A stretch of DNA of 30,758 nucleotides. Origin: Pseudomonadota bacterium (GTDB lineage: Bacteria > Pseudomonadota > Gammaproteobacteria > Steroidobacterales > Steroidobacteraceae). The stretch's first letter is position 1; every line of letters starts with the position of its first letter. Positions 1-10,800 of this stretch are shown in pieces. The DNA lies in assembly GCA_023457495.1 (NCBI GenBank), contig JAEWLQ010000052.1, forward strand, positions 1 through 30,758. Reading direction: 5' to 3'. The notes beneath the pieces are model-generated. The model was not told the DNA's origin. It worked only from the letters and a program-made list of their open reading frames with translations, and made no database searches. The position numbers and the translations under genes are program-made.

Positions 1-2516
1 GGGTCGCTCCGCGCACGCCGGCCGCGGCCGCGAACGCGGCTCTGCCGGAATCACCGGTTCGCGAGCTCGAGTTCTTCAACGGTCTCGGCGGTTTCTCCGC
101 CGACGGAGCCGAGTACGTGATCGCCCCCGAGGCGGGCCAGCACACACCGGCGCCGTGGATCAACGTGATCGCCAACCGCGACTTCGGCTTTCACGTGTCC
201 GCCGACGGCGGCGGCTACACCTGGGCGCGCAACAGCCGCGAGAACGCGCTCACGCCCTGGGTCAACGATCCGGTCACCGACCGCCCCGGCGAGGCTATCT
301 ACCTTCGCGATGACGACACCGGTGAGATCTGGAGCCCGACGCCCGCGCCGATCCGGCACGAAGGCGCGAGTTATTCCTGCGCGCACGGCCACGGCTACAG
401 CCGCTTCGAGCAGCGCTCGCATGGCCTCGAGCTAACGCTCGCGATGTGGGTGCCGCCCGAGGATCCGCTCAAGATCTGCCGGCTCACGATCCGCAACACC
501 GGCACTCGGCGGCGCCTGATTTCCGTGGTGGCCTACGTCGAGTGGGTATTGGGTCCCTCGCGCGCGGTGGGCGCGCCCCACGTGCTGACGGAGGTCGATT
601 CGAGCACGCAGGCGCTGCTCGCGCGCAACCCGTGGAATACCGCCTTCGATGGCGTCGCCTTCGCGGACCTCGCGGGCAAGCAGACCGAATTCACCGCGGA
701 TCGCCGGGAGTTCCTCGGACGTCACGGGACGCTCGACGCGCCGGCCGCGCTCGTCAGCGGCGCGCCACTGTCGGGGCGCACCGGCGCGGCGCTCGACGCC
801 TGCGCGGCCTTGCGCACGCGGGTCGAGCTCGAACCCGGCACGAGCACGGAGGTGGTCTTCTTCCTCGGCCAGGCAGCGGACAAGGGCGAGGCGCGCGCGT
901 TGATAGGCAAGTACCGCGCGGCGGATCTCGACGCCACGCTCGCCGCGGTGCGCGAGTTCTGGACGGAAGTGAACGGCCACGTGCGGGTGAAAACGCCCGA
1001 CCGCGCCTTCGACATCATGATGAACGGCTGGCTGCTGTACCAGACACTGGCCTGCCGCACCTGGGCACGCGCGGCGTTCTACCAGGCGAGCGGGGCCTAC
1101 GGCTTCCGCGATCAGTTGCAGGACGCGATGGCGCTCGGCCTCGCGCGTCCGGAGCTGCTGCGCGCGCAGATCCTGCGCGCCGCCTCGCGCCAGTTTCCGG
1201 AAGGCGACGTACAGCACTGGTGGCTGCCGCACAACGGCAGCGGCGTGCGCACGCACATCAGCGACGATCGCATCTGGCTGTCGTTCGTCACCGCGCACTA
1301 CATCGCCCTCACCGGCGACCGCGCGATCCTCGACGTCGAGATTCCGTTCATCCACGGCGCGCCCCTGCCGCGCGACCGGCACGACGCGTTCTTCGAGCCG
1401 ACGGTGAGCGAGGACACCGCGACGTTGTTCGAGCACTGCAAGCGCGGACTCGAAGGCTCGCTCTACATGGGACCGCATGGCCTGCCGCTCATCGGCACCG
1501 GCGACTGGAACGACGGCATGAACCGCGTCGGCGAACATGGACGCGGCGAGAGCGTGTGGCTCGGCTGGTTCCTGCACGCGACGCTGACCACATTCGCGCC
1601 GCTCGCCCAATCACGCGGCGAGCTCGCGCTCGCGACCAACTGGCTGACGCAGGCCTCGAAGCTGCGCGTCGCGCTAGAGCAGCACGCCTGGGATGGCGAA
1701 TGGTACCGGCGCGGATTCTTCGACGACGGCACGCCGCTCGGGTCCGCGAGCAGCGACGAATGCAAGGTCGATGCGATCGCGCAGTCCTGGGGCGTGATCT
1801 CCGGCGCCGCGAACCCGGCGCGCGCGGCCCGCGCCATGGCCGCGGTCGAGGCGCAGCTCATCCGGCGCGATCCGCCGCTCGCGCTGCTGTTCACGCCGCC
1901 GTTCGAGAAGTCCACGCAGGAACCCGGCTATGTGAAGGCCTATCCACGTGGCATCCGCGAAAACGGCGGGCAATACACGCACGCGGCGATCTGGACCGTC
2001 ATCGCGCTCGCGTTGCAGGGCAAGGCCGATCTCGCGATGGAAGTCTTCGCGATGCTGAATCCCATTCGACGCGCGACCACGCGCGCCGACGTGCAGCGCT
2101 ACAAGGTCGAGCCGTACGCCGTCGCCGCCGACGTGTACTCCGAAGCGCCGCATGCCGGGCGCGGTGGCTGGACCTGGTACACGGGCTCCGCGGGCTGGCT
2201 GTATCGCGCCGGACTCGAATGGATCCTCGGCTTCCGGCTGCGCGAGAACCGCCTGACGCTCGCCCCCTGCGTTCCGTCGGCATGGCCGCAATTCACCATC
2301 CATTACAAGTATCGCGGGACGCCTTACGAAATCACCGTCGACCAGATGCCCGGGGCGGATGCGCTCGCGCAGCTCACGGTGGATGGGAAGGTTATGAGCC
2401 CGGGTCGGAATACCATCGAGCTCGTCGACGACGGCGAGCCGCATACGGTTCATGTTGCCTGGCTGCCGGCCGCCACAGGCGAGGACTCGCAAGTCGGCGC
2501 GGCGCCCAGCGTGTAG
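1..2516 (+). CDS. Cyclic beta-1,2-glucan synthase / GH94 glycosyltransferase, C-terminal part (5' end outside window)
   Basis: The reading frame is open from base 3 and ends at TAG 2514-2516, so this is the last ~837 residues of a longer protein. The visible start reads ELEFFNGLGGF, followed by a glycosyltransferase-36 beta-sandwich domain and an (alpha/alpha)6 catalytic domain. The catalytic domain holds GTGDWNDGMN (encoded from about 1494), the GH94 motif with the general-acid aspartate, and GGWTWYTGSAGW near 2164-2199. This layout matches the C-terminal half of NdvB/ChvB-type proteins, which phosphorolyse or trim beta-1,2-glucans. Full-length family members exceed 2,500 residues and carry an N-terminal GT84 domain in the membrane; whether this gene has one cannot be seen. 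A stand-alone GH94 phosphorylase remains possible. The internal ATG at 117 is not the start, because family-conserved sequence lies upstream of it. Confidence 0.88.
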   Translation, partial: VAPRTPAAAANAALPESPVRELEFFNGLGGFSADGAEYVIAPEAGQHTPAPWINVIANRDFGFHVSADGGGYTWARNSRENALTPWVNDPVTDRPGEAIYLRDDDTGEIWSPTPAPIRHEGASYSCAHGHGYSRFEQRSHGLELTLAMWVPPEDPLKICRLTIRNTGTRRRLISVVAYVEWVLGPSRAVGAPHVLTEVDSSTQALLARNPWNTAFDGVAFADLAGKQTEFTADRREFLGRHGTLDAPAALVSGAPLSGRTGAALDACAALRTRVELEPGTSTEVVFFLGQAADKGEARALIGKYRAADLDATLAAVREFWTEVNGHVRVKTPDRAFDIMMNGWLLYQTLACRTWARAAFYQASGAYGFRDQLQDAMALGLARPELLRAQILRAASRQFPEGDVQHWWLPHNGSGVRTHISDDRIWLSFVTAHYIALTGDRAILDVEIPFIHGAPLPRDRHDAFFEPTVSEDTATLFEHCKRGLEGSLYMGPHGLPLIGTGDWNDGMNRVGEHGRGESVWLGWFLHATLTTFAPLAQSRGELALATNWLTQASKLRVALEQHAWDGEWYRRGFFDDGTPLGSASSDECKVDAIAQSWGVISGAANPARAARAMAAVEAQLIRRDPPLALLFTPPFEKSTQEPGYVKAYPRGIRENGGQYTHAAIWTVIALALQGKADLAMEVFAMLNPIRRATTRADVQRYKVEPYAVAADVYSEAPHAGRGGWTWYTGSAGWLYRAGLEWILGFRLRENRLTLAPCVPSAWPQFTIHYKYRGTPYEITVDQMPGADALAQLTVDGKVMSPGRNTIELVDDGEPHTVHVAWLPAATGEDSQVGAAPSV

Positions 2517-2548
2517 GTGCCGGGTGAGAAATCGCTGAGTTAGCTCGA

Positions 2549-2568
2549 GCGCCTGGGTTGTTAGGCGC
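2549..2568. other. Weak hairpin after the GH94 gene
   Basis: Arms GCGCCT (2549-2554) and AGGCGC (2563-2568) flank an 8-base loop, 32 bp after the GH94 stop. No T-tract follows, so intrinsic termination is not supported. The rest of the 220-bp gap up to 2737 holds no gene. It has only a CATAAT (2721-2726) resembling a -10 box just before the sulP start, without a convincing -35. Confidence 0.3.
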
Positions 2569-2736
2569 GCGGCACGCGCCTCGCGGACGACGCGCTCGAT
2601 TGCGCGTAACCGCTGGCGGGAAGATTCCCTCGAAACGAGCCACTCCAGCCCCCGGCCGGCCCGATCAGCGGTCCAAACGAGAATCGCTCGCATCGGCCCA
2701 TGAGCGAGTGAAACTGACGGCATAATCGCCGCACCC

Positions 2737-4401
2737 ATGATCGCGTTGATCGAAGCGCACCGCGCAGGCCTGCTGCAGCGGACTCACCTGTGGCGCAACT
2801 GCGTCGCGGGCCTCATCGTCGGCATCGTCGCGCTGCCGCTGGCGATGGCCTTCGCGATCGCCTCGGGCGCGACGCCGGCGCAGGGTCTCTACACCGCGAT
2901 CATCGCGGGACTCGCGACGTCGCTGCTCGGCGGCACGCGCGTGCAGATCTCGGGGCCGACCGGCGCGTTCATCGCCGTGCTCGCGGGAATCACCGCGCAA
3001 TACGGCGTCGCTGGCCTGCAGGCCGCGACCCTCATGGCGGGCTTCATCCTGCTGCTCATGGGCATCGCGCGCCTGGGCAGCGTGATCAAGTTCATTCCCA
3101 ATCCCGTGATCGTCGGCTTCACCACCGGCATCGCGATCATCATCTGGGTGGGGCAATGGAAGGATTTCTTCGGCCTGCGTCCGGCCGCCTCCGGTCTCCA
3201 CTTCCATGAGAAATTGGCCGCGCTGATCCAGGCGCTGCCGGGCATCGACCTGCCGACCACGGGAATCGCCGTCCTCACGCTCGCGGTCCTCATCGCCGGC
3301 AACCGGCTGTTCGAAAAGGTCCCGATTCTCAACCGCGTGCCCTCGCCGCTGGTGGCGATGTTGCTGGCGCTCGGCGTGCAGGCGATCTGGCATTTCGAGA
3401 GCGTGGCCACGATCGGCAGCGCCTTCGGCGGCATTCCGCGCAGCCTGCCGGGATTCGCCTGGCCCAAACTAGCTATCGCCGACATGCTGCAGCTGGTCGG
3501 CCCCGCGTTCGCCATCGCGTTGCTGGGCGCGATCGAATCGCTGCTCACCGCGGTGGTCGCCGATGGCATGACCGGCACGCGCCACAACTCCAACCAGGAA
3601 CTGATCGGCCAGGGCGCCGCGAACATCCTCGCGCCGCTGTTCGGCGGCTTCGCGGCGACCGGCGCGATCGCGCGCACCGCGACCAACATCCGCAACGGCG
3701 CGAACAGCCCGATCGCCGGCGTCGTGCACTGCCTGTTCCTGGTGTTCGTCATCGTCGCGCTCGCGCCCTGGGCGGCGCTCATCCCGCTGGCCGCGCTCGC
3801 GGCGATCCTGTTCTTCGTCGCCTGGAACATGGCCGACCTGCGCCATGTCAGCCGGCTGTTGCGCACGGCGCCGCTGGCCGACCGCTTCCTGCTGCTGATC
3901 ACGCTGGTCCTCACCGTGTTCGTCGACCTGGTCGTCGCCGTCAACGTCGGCGTGGTGCTCGCCGCGCTGCTGTTCATGCGCCGCATGGCGGAGACCGTGC
4001 GCGTCGGCACGCAGGAGTTCGGCGGAACGAACGGTGCGCCCGATCCCGCCGAAGACGTGGTGCTGCCGGCCAACGTCCTGGTCTATCGCATCGAAGGCCC
4101 GCTGTTCTTCGGCGCGGCCGAGAAACTCGAGAGCACCCTCGAGCGCACGCACCTCGGCGTGGATACGGTGGTCATCCGGCTAGGACGCGTGCCCTTCATG
4201 GACGCGACCGGCCTCATCACGCTGGGTGAGATCGTGCAGCGTTTCCAGCGCCGCCGCGTGCGCGTCCTGCTGTGCGGCATCCACGAGGAACTGCGCGCGC
4301 CGCTCGATGCGGCGGGCGTGACCGCGCTGGTCGGCGCCGACAACGTCTGCCGGAACATGGACGAGGTCGCCGCGCGAACGCAGGTACCCGCTAAAGCTTG
4401 A
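2737..4401 (+). CDS. SulP family anion permease with C-terminal STAS domain
   Basis: This 554-residue protein is an inner-membrane anion transporter of the SulP/SLC26 family. The membrane domain (about residues 20-420) has many hydrophobic helices, the ISGPTGAF motif of transmembrane segment 3 (71-78) and the family signature around 291-317 (GQGAANILAPLFGG followed by TGAIARTATN). A cytosolic STAS domain follows (about 443-550) with MDATGL at 488-493, where anti-sigma-antagonist-like domains usually have DSSG. Family substrates include sulfate, bicarbonate and dicarboxylates, and the sequence does not decide which. No sulfate-assimilation or carbonic anhydrase gene lies next to it. The last 11 bp overlap the end of the convergent S9 peptidase gene. 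Confidence 0.9.
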   Translation: MIALIEAHRAGLLQRTHLWRNCVAGLIVGIVALPLAMAFAIASGATPAQGLYTAIIAGLATSLLGGTRVQISGPTGAFIAVLAGITAQYGVAGLQAATLMAGFILLLMGIARLGSVIKFIPNPVIVGFTTGIAIIIWVGQWKDFFGLRPAASGLHFHEKLAALIQALPGIDLPTTGIAVLTLAVLIAGNRLFEKVPILNRVPSPLVAMLLALGVQAIWHFESVATIGSAFGGIPRSLPGFAWPKLAIADMLQLVGPAFAIALLGAIESLLTAVVADGMTGTRHNSNQELIGQGAANILAPLFGGFAATGAIARTATNIRNGANSPIAGVVHCLFLVFVIVALAPWAALIPLAALAAILFFVAWNMADLRHVSRLLRTAPLADRFLLLITLVLTVFVDLVVAVNVGVVLAALLFMRRMAETVRVGTQEFGGTNGAPDPAEDVVLPANVLVYRIEGPLFFGAAEKLESTLERTHLGVDTVVIRLGRVPFMDATGLITLGEIVQRFQRRRVRVLLCGIHEELRAPLDAAGVTALVGADNVCRNMDEVAARTQVPAKA

Positions 4402-6379
4402 GGCTCGTGCGCAGGAACTCATCCGAGCGGCGCAGCATGTCCGCGCGCGCGTTGCCGTCGCGCAGGCTGTGCTCGAGCTTCGGATATTCGATGAGCTGGC
4501 TCGCCTTTCCGGCGCTTCGCAGTTCCTTCTGCATGAGGCGCGACTGGCCGATGTCCACATTCAGATCGTTGTCGCCATGGAACATGAGCACGGGCGCCTT
4601 GAAAACCTGCGGATTCTGCGCGGGCGAACCTTCCTTCACGTGCGGCCCGCTGCCGATGAAGTCCGCCGTCAGGAAGCCGTCCGTGTACATCATGTTCTTG
4701 CTCTTGAGCAGGCCGAGGTCCGTCACGGGCGCCACTGCCACCACCGCCTTGAACAGGTCCGGGTCGAGCACGTTCGACTGCAGCGCGGCGTAGCCACCGT
4801 ACGACCAGCCGAAGACGGCGAGCTTCGAAGGATCCGCGATCCCCTGCGACACCATCCAGCGTCCGGCATCGTTGATGTCGCCCACCGAAGTCTTCCAGCC
4901 CTGGAATCCGTTGTTGACGAACCATGCGGAACCGTAACCATCCGATCCGCGGAAGTTAGGCTGGAGCACGGCGAATCCGCGCTGCGCGAAGTACTGCGAC
5001 AGCCAGTCGAATCCCCATTCGTCGCGCGCGCCCGGGCCGCCGTGCGGCATGACGATGGCGGGCAGGTTCTTCGCCTCGGTGACTCCAGGGGGAAGAGTCA
5101 GGTATCCCGGGATCGCCGTGCCGTCCGCCGCTGGATAGGTCATCGGCTTCATGGCGGACAACGGTTTTCCCTTGAGCGCCGGACGCGCCGTCAAGAGCGG
5201 CGACAGCGCCTTCTTGTCGCGGTAATAGATGTACCAGGTGCCCGGATCGATGTCCCCGCTCGCATGCACGACCAACACCTGCTCGTCGGCGCTCGCGCTC
5301 ATGAAGCCGATCTGCGGCTGCTTCGGCAGCGCCTTCGAGAGCATGTCGTGCAGCGTCTTGTAGTCGGCGTCGAAGTAGGCAGTCTGGCGGCGTTCGGTGG
5401 CGTACGACGCCCCGATCACGCGTCCACCGCGGCCGATGGTGATCACGCCGTCGATGTCGACCTGATTAGAGGAGGCCACGAGCTCGCGCGCGAGCGACTC
5501 GTCGAGTTTCACGCGGTACAACGCACGACGACCGTCCAACGGCTGGATGACGTAAGCGGCATTGATGGCGGGATCGACGGCCAGTGGAATCATCCCGGTG
5601 CCACGCCCGCCGCTGGCGCGATCCATGGTCCAGTTGCCGAGCGGACGCCAGGCGCGATCGTTGAGCAACCGATAGGAGTGGTTGTCGACGCCGGTCAGCA
5701 TCCCCGAGGTTTCGGCGACCGCCGTGGTCGTCATGATGCGGATGTTGCCTCGGCCGTCGGAAATGTAGTTGGTCGCATCGTCGCCGGGACGCTCGACCCG
5801 CGAGGCCTTGCCCGTGCGCGTATCGATGCGATCGACACCGAGCCCCTCTTCCGTGCGCGCCAGCATGCGGCCCGTGGTCGACTCGGGCACGTAGCTGCGC
5901 GACATCAGCACCGTGCCGTCGGTGCCGCCCATCCAGTCGACTACCCAGCCATCGCCGAATCGCTTGCCGATCTGCTCGAGGGTGTCCTTCTGTCCGAGGA
6001 AGCGCTGGTTTTTTCCGTCGACATCCATCGCGAGCGTGCGCGATAACGTGACCAGCGCGCTCTGGAAGCGTTGCAGGCCGTAGAGCTGGCACACCAGCCG
6101 GTCCGCCGCCGTGAACTCACAGGAGCTGATGTTGACCGGGTTGCCGTCGGCGCGGGCCACCTGCGAGGCCGTGCCGCTCTCGAGATCGACGACCACCGCG
6201 ATGGTGCTCGCATCGGTGCCGGCACCGACGTACACGAGCTTCTTGCCATCCGCGGACAAGGCTGCGTTGTTGACCGTTTCGCGGGCGCCGAATGCGGCGG
6301 CGTCGTCGGCTGGCGGGGTGGCTGCGAAGGAAACGGAAGCCAGGGAGGAAGCGAGTAAGACCCGTCTTATAGTTTTCAT
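4391..6379 (-). CDS. Secreted S9 family (prolyl oligopeptidase-like) peptidase
   Basis: This 662-residue protein begins with a signal peptide (MKTIRRVLLASSLASVSFA, cleavage near 19/20), so it acts in the periplasm or outside. Residues about 30-410 form a propeller-like N-terminal region. The C-terminal alpha/beta-hydrolase domain shows the catalytic triad: Ser526 in GWSYGG, Asp605 in HGDNDLNV and His637 in LEHSL. These match the peptidase S9 family, which cleaves short peptides, often dipeptidyl- or acylaminoacyl-type; the exact specificity is not readable. The start ATG (6377-6379) is supported by the signal peptide directly after it. The gene is monocistronic between the RND operon end (6469) and the sulP end, and its 3' end overlaps convergent sulP by 11 bp. 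Confidence 0.92.
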   Translation of the reverse strand: MKTIRRVLLASSLASVSFAATPPADDAAAFGARETVNNAALSADGKKLVYVGAGTDASTIAVVVDLESGTASQVARADGNPVNISSCEFTAADRLVCQLYGLQRFQSALVTLSRTLAMDVDGKNQRFLGQKDTLEQIGKRFGDGWVVDWMGGTDGTVLMSRSYVPESTTGRMLARTEEGLGVDRIDTRTGKASRVERPGDDATNYISDGRGNIRIMTTTAVAETSGMLTGVDNHSYRLLNDRAWRPLGNWTMDRASGGRGTGMIPLAVDPAINAAYVIQPLDGRRALYRVKLDESLARELVASSNQVDIDGVITIGRGGRVIGASYATERRQTAYFDADYKTLHDMLSKALPKQPQIGFMSASADEQVLVVHASGDIDPGTWYIYYRDKKALSPLLTARPALKGKPLSAMKPMTYPAADGTAIPGYLTLPPGVTEAKNLPAIVMPHGGPGARDEWGFDWLSQYFAQRGFAVLQPNFRGSDGYGSAWFVNNGFQGWKTSVGDINDAGRWMVSQGIADPSKLAVFGWSYGGYAALQSNVLDPDLFKAVVAVAPVTDLGLLKSKNMMYTDGFLTADFIGSGPHVKEGSPAQNPQVFKAPVLMFHGDNDLNVDIGQSRLMQKELRSAGKASQLIEYPKLEHSLRDGNARADMLRRSDEFLRTSLKL

Positions 6380-6468
6380 GGACGGGAGTCTGCCCGAACG
6401 CGCAGGCGCGGTGTAGCGGCGCGCGTCAAACTAGAACAGGTCTCGCCTCCCCTCAGGATTCTCCCTGA

Positions 6469-7872
6469 CTACTCTTTCCAGCCGCCACCCAGCGTCTGGT
6501 AAAGCCGGACGATATTCGACGCCCCTGCGAGACGCGTCACGATGAGCTGGCGCTGGGCGGTGTAGAGATCGCGCTGCGCGATCAGCGCGCCGAGATAACT
6601 GTCGACGCCGCCGCGGTAACGGACATCGGCGAGCCGGTAACTCGCTTCGGCGGCGCGCGTCAGCGCTTCCTGCGCGCGCAGCTGTTCCTCGAGCGTGCTG
6701 CGAGCGACGAGCGCGTCGGCGACCTCGCGGAACGCCACCTGGATGGATTGCTCATAACGGGCGATCTCGGTGCGCTTGCGCACGTTCGCGAGATCGAGCC
6801 CCGCGAGATTGGCGCCGGCGTGGAAGATAGGCAGCCGCACGACGGGCGTGAAACTCCAGCTCGCGTGTCCCGACTGGAACAGCGCCGAGAGATCGTCGCT
6901 CGCATTGCCGTAGAAGCCGGTGAGACCGATGCTCGGGAAGAACGCGGCGCGCGCCGCGCCGATGTTCGCGTTCGCGGCCTTGAGCGCGTGCTCGGCGGCG
7001 CGGATGTCGGGCCGGCGCGTGAGTAGCTCGGCGGGAATGCCCGCGGGCAGCACCTGCGAGAAGGTCTGCTGCTCGATGGGTTTGCCGTTCGCGGCCACAT
7101 CCGGCGGCAGCGGCTCGCCCACCAGCAATGCGAGTGCGTTGCGGTCCTGGGCGACGCGGCGCTTCTGCTGCGCGATGTCGATCTCGGCCTCGCGCCACGC
7201 CGACTCGGAGCGGTGCAGCTCGACTTCGCTCGACACACCCGAATCGAAGCGCAGCTTCGTGAGCTCGAACGACTTGTGCTGGCTCGCGCGCGTCTCTTCG
7301 GCGAGCGCGAGCAGCTCGCGATCCGCGATGAGCGTCAGCCATGCGTTGGCGACTTCGGACACGAGCAGCAGCTGCGCCGCCGTGCGCGTCTCCTCGAGAC
7401 TGAAATACTGCTCGAGCGCCTGGCGCCGCAGGCTGCGCACCCGTCCGAACAGATCCAGCTCGAACGCGGTCGTGCCGATACCCGCCGAATACGTGCGTTG
7501 CAGCGTGGTGTCTCCCGTGGGCGAGACGGAGGCCGGTGTCCGCTGATTGGTCGCCGTGCCCACCGCGTCGATCGACGGCAAGAGATCGGCGCGGCGGATG
7601 CGGTATTGCGCCCGCGCGGCCTCGACGTTCAACGTCGCGATGCGCAGGTCGCGGTTGTTGGCGAGCGCCCGGCCGATGAGGTCCTTGAGCTCCTGATCCG
7701 GGAAGAACTCGCTCCACGCGATGTCCGCCGCCGCGACGGTGGCCGCGGTGGGCTCCACGCCTTCATAGGCGGCCGCCGCCGGCGAGGCCGGCTGTTCGTA
7801 GCGGGGCGCGAGCGTGCAGGCGCTCAAGACTGCGGCGATCGCGAGCACGCCGATTGAACGTAGATGGCTCAT
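6469..7872 (-). CDS. RND efflux outer membrane factor, NodT/OprM-like lipoprotein
   Basis: This 467-residue protein is the outer membrane channel of the tripartite pump encoded just upstream. The start is the ATG at 7870-7872, which overlaps the RND pump stop as ATGA. The first residues (MSHLRSIGVLAIAAVLSAC) form a lipoprotein signal ending in the lipobox LSAC, so the frame upstream of this ATG, inside the pump gene, is not coding. Two outer-membrane-efflux-protein repeats follow, with LLTRRPDIRAAEHAL near the middle, a hallmark of the NodT family. The C-terminus ends shortly after GASNIVRLYQTLGGGW, also typical. It is the last gene of the marR-adaptor-pump-channel operon. Confidence 0.93.
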   Translation of the reverse strand: MSHLRSIGVLAIAAVLSACTLAPRYEQPASPAAAAYEGVEPTAATVAAADIAWSEFFPDQELKDLIGRALANNRDLRIATLNVEAARAQYRIRRADLLPSIDAVGTATNQRTPASVSPTGDTTLQRTYSAGIGTTAFELDLFGRVRSLRRQALEQYFSLEETRTAAQLLLVSEVANAWLTLIADRELLALAEETRASQHKSFELTKLRFDSGVSSEVELHRSESAWREAEIDIAQQKRRVAQDRNALALLVGEPLPPDVAANGKPIEQQTFSQVLPAGIPAELLTRRPDIRAAEHALKAANANIGAARAAFFPSIGLTGFYGNASDDLSALFQSGHASWSFTPVVRLPIFHAGANLAGLDLANVRKRTEIARYEQSIQVAFREVADALVARSTLEEQLRAQEALTRAAEASYRLADVRYRGGVDSYLGALIAQRDLYTAQRQLIVTRLAGASNIVRLYQTLGGGWKE

Positions 7873-10800
7873 GTGGTGCTCGCGTACGGCTCGTCGGCCG
7901 GCGTCTCGTCCACTTTCATCGTCGTCGGTTTCACCTTGAAGTAGCGCAGGATCACGACGAAGAACACCGGCACGAAGAAGATGGCGAGGAACGTCGACGA
8001 CAACATGCCGCCGATCACGCCGGTACCGACCGCGTGCTGCGCGCCGGAGCCCGCGCCCGAGGCGAGGGCCAGCGGCAACACGCCCGACATGAACGCCAGC
8101 GACGTCATGAGGATGGGACGCAGGCGCTGCTTCGTCGCGTGCATCACCGACTCGACGAGGCCCATGCCGCGGTCGAAGTTCTCCTTGGCGAACTCCACGA
8201 TGAGGATGGCGCTCTTGGCCGCGAGGCCGATCGTGACCAGCAGGCCGACCTGGAAATACGCGTCGTTCGTGAGCCCGCGCCCAAGAGTCGCGATGACAGC
8301 GCCCAACACGCCGAGCGGCACGACCAGCAGCACGGTCGTCGGGATCGACCAGCTCTCGTACAAGGCCGCGAGGCACAGGAATACGATCGCGAGCGAAAGC
8401 GCATAGAGAATCGGCGCCTGCGAACCCGAAGACTTCTCTTCATAGGAGAGGCCGTTCCACTCGAGGCCGACGCCCGCGGGTAGTTTGGAGACGAGCTCCT
8501 CCATGGCGGCCATCGCCTCGCCCGAACTGCGGCCCGACGCGGGCGCGCCCTGGATCTGGTACGCGGGCACGCCGTTGAAGCGCACGAGCTTCTGCGGGCC
8601 GTAGGTCCATTCGCCGCGCCCGATCGCCGAGAACGGCACCATGCCGCCATCCTTGTTGCGGACGTACCAGCGGTTGAGGTCCTGGGGCTGCATGCGCGAG
8701 GCGGGATCGCCCTGCACGTACACGCGCTTCACGCGGCCGCGGTCGATGAAATCGTTCACGTAGGTAGATGCCCAGCCGGTCTGCAGCGTCTGGTTGATGT
8801 CGGTGATCGAGACGCCGAGCGCGCTCGCCTTCTCGCGGTCGATGTCGAGCTTGAACTGCGGCGCATCCTCGACGCCGTTGGGACGCACGTTCGCGAGGCG
8901 CGGATCCTGCGCGGCCATGCCGAGCAGCTGGTTGCGTGCCGCGAGGAACGCTTCATGGCTCAGGCCGCCGCGATTCTGCAGCATGAGATCGAAGCCCGCG
9001 GTGTTGCCGAGCTCGAGCACGGCGGGCGGCGGGATCGCGATGACGTTCGCGTCTTTGATAGACGCAAAGAACTTGTTGGCCCGGGCAAGCACGGCGGCGA
9101 CCGACAACTCACTCTTCTTGCGCTCGTCCCAATCGCGCAGCTTGATGAAGAGCAGGCCCGAGTTCTGACCCGGTCCCGCGAAGTTGAAACCATTCACGGT
9201 GAGCACGCCTTCGACGGCGTCCTTCTCCTGTTCGCTGAGATACTGCTGCGCGGCATCGAGCACGGCCCAGGTGCGCTCCTTCGACGCGCCCGGCGGCGTC
9301 TGCACCTGCCCGTACGCGAAGCCCGGATCCTCGGCCGGCAGGAACGACGTCGGGATGCGCGTGAAGAGCACGCCCAACATCACGACGATGCCGAGATACA
9401 CGAGCATCGAGCGGCGCGGCCGCGCGAGCATCGCGGCGAGTCCGCGTTCGTGACGATCGCGGCCCTGGTCGAACTTCTTGTTGAACCACTTGAAGAAGCC
9501 CTTGTGCTCCACGTGGCCGGATTTCGGGAGTGGTTTGAGAATCGTCGCGCACAACGCGGGCGTGAGGATGAGCGCGACGAGCACCGACAATCCCATCGCC
9601 GACACCAGCGTGATCGAGAACTGCCGGTAGATAACGCCGATCGACCCGCCGAAGAATGCCATCGGCACGAACACCGCGCCGAGCACGAGTGCAATCGCGA
9701 CGAGCGCGCCCGTGATCTGGTCCATCGATTTGCGCGTGGCCTCGCGCGGCGACAGCCCCTCCTCCGCCATGACGCGTTCGACGTTCTCGACCACGACGAT
9801 CGCGTCGTCGACGAGCAGTCCGATGGACAGCGCCATGCCGAACATCGTGAGCGTGTTGATCGAGAAGCCGAACGCCGCGAGCACGCCGAAGGTTCCGAGC
9901 AGCACGATGGGCACGGCGATCGTCGGGATCAGCGTCGCGCGCGCGTTCTGCAGGAACAGGAACATGACGAGGAACACGAGGACGACGGCCTCGACCAGCG
10001 TCTTCACGACCTCGAAGATCGACGTCTTGACGAACGGCGTCGTGTCCAGTGGATAGACGACCTCGAGGCCGCGCGGAAAGAACGGCTGCAGGCGTTCGAT
10101 CGTCGCGTGGATCGCGTCCACGGTATCGAGCGCGTTCTGCCCCGCCGCGAGGCGGATCGCGACACCCGCCGCGGGCTTGCCGTTGTACTTGGTGTCGCGC
10201 GTGTAACTCTCGGAGTTGAGGGAGACACGCGCCACGTCGCCGATGCGCACCTGCGAGCCGTCCGGATTGACGCGCAGCAGGATGTCGGCGAACTGCTCGG
10301 CGTTCGAGAACCGCGTGGGCCCGATGATGCTCGCCGTGATCGACTGGCCGGGCGTCGCCGGCAGGCCGCCGATCTGTCCGACCGACACCTGCACGTTCTG
10401 CGTGCGGATCGCCGTCACGACGTCGCCGGTCGTCAGGCCGAAGTTGTTGAGCTTGGCCGGATCGAGCCAGATGCGCATCGCGTATTGCGAGCCGAACATC
10501 GTCACGTCGCCGACGCCCGCCGTGCGGTTGAGCGGGTCGAGGATGTTCGTCGCGACGTAATCGGTGAGGTCCTCGTTGCTCATGCCGCCGTCGGCGGAGA
10601 TGAAGCCCATGACGACGAGGAAGTTGCGCGCGGGTTTGTTGACCCGGATGCCCGCCTGCTGGACCTCCTGCGGGAGCAGCGGCAGCGCGGTTTGCAGCTT
10701 GTTCTGCACCTGGACCTGCGCCGTGTCCGGGTCGGTGCCCTGCGCGAACGTCAGCGTGATCGTCGCGCTGCCGTCCGAGTTCGCCTCGGAGGTCACGTAC

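Noticed and set aside
446..2527. 693-residue plus-strand frame inside the GH94 gene
   Set aside because: Arg/Ala-rich shifted-frame shadow. The GH94 frame has conserved motifs through its whole length.
7873..8376. Upstream extension of the outer membrane factor frame
   Set aside because: It overlaps the RND pump C-terminus. A lipoprotein signal begins exactly at the ATG of 7870-7872, so the extension is not coding.
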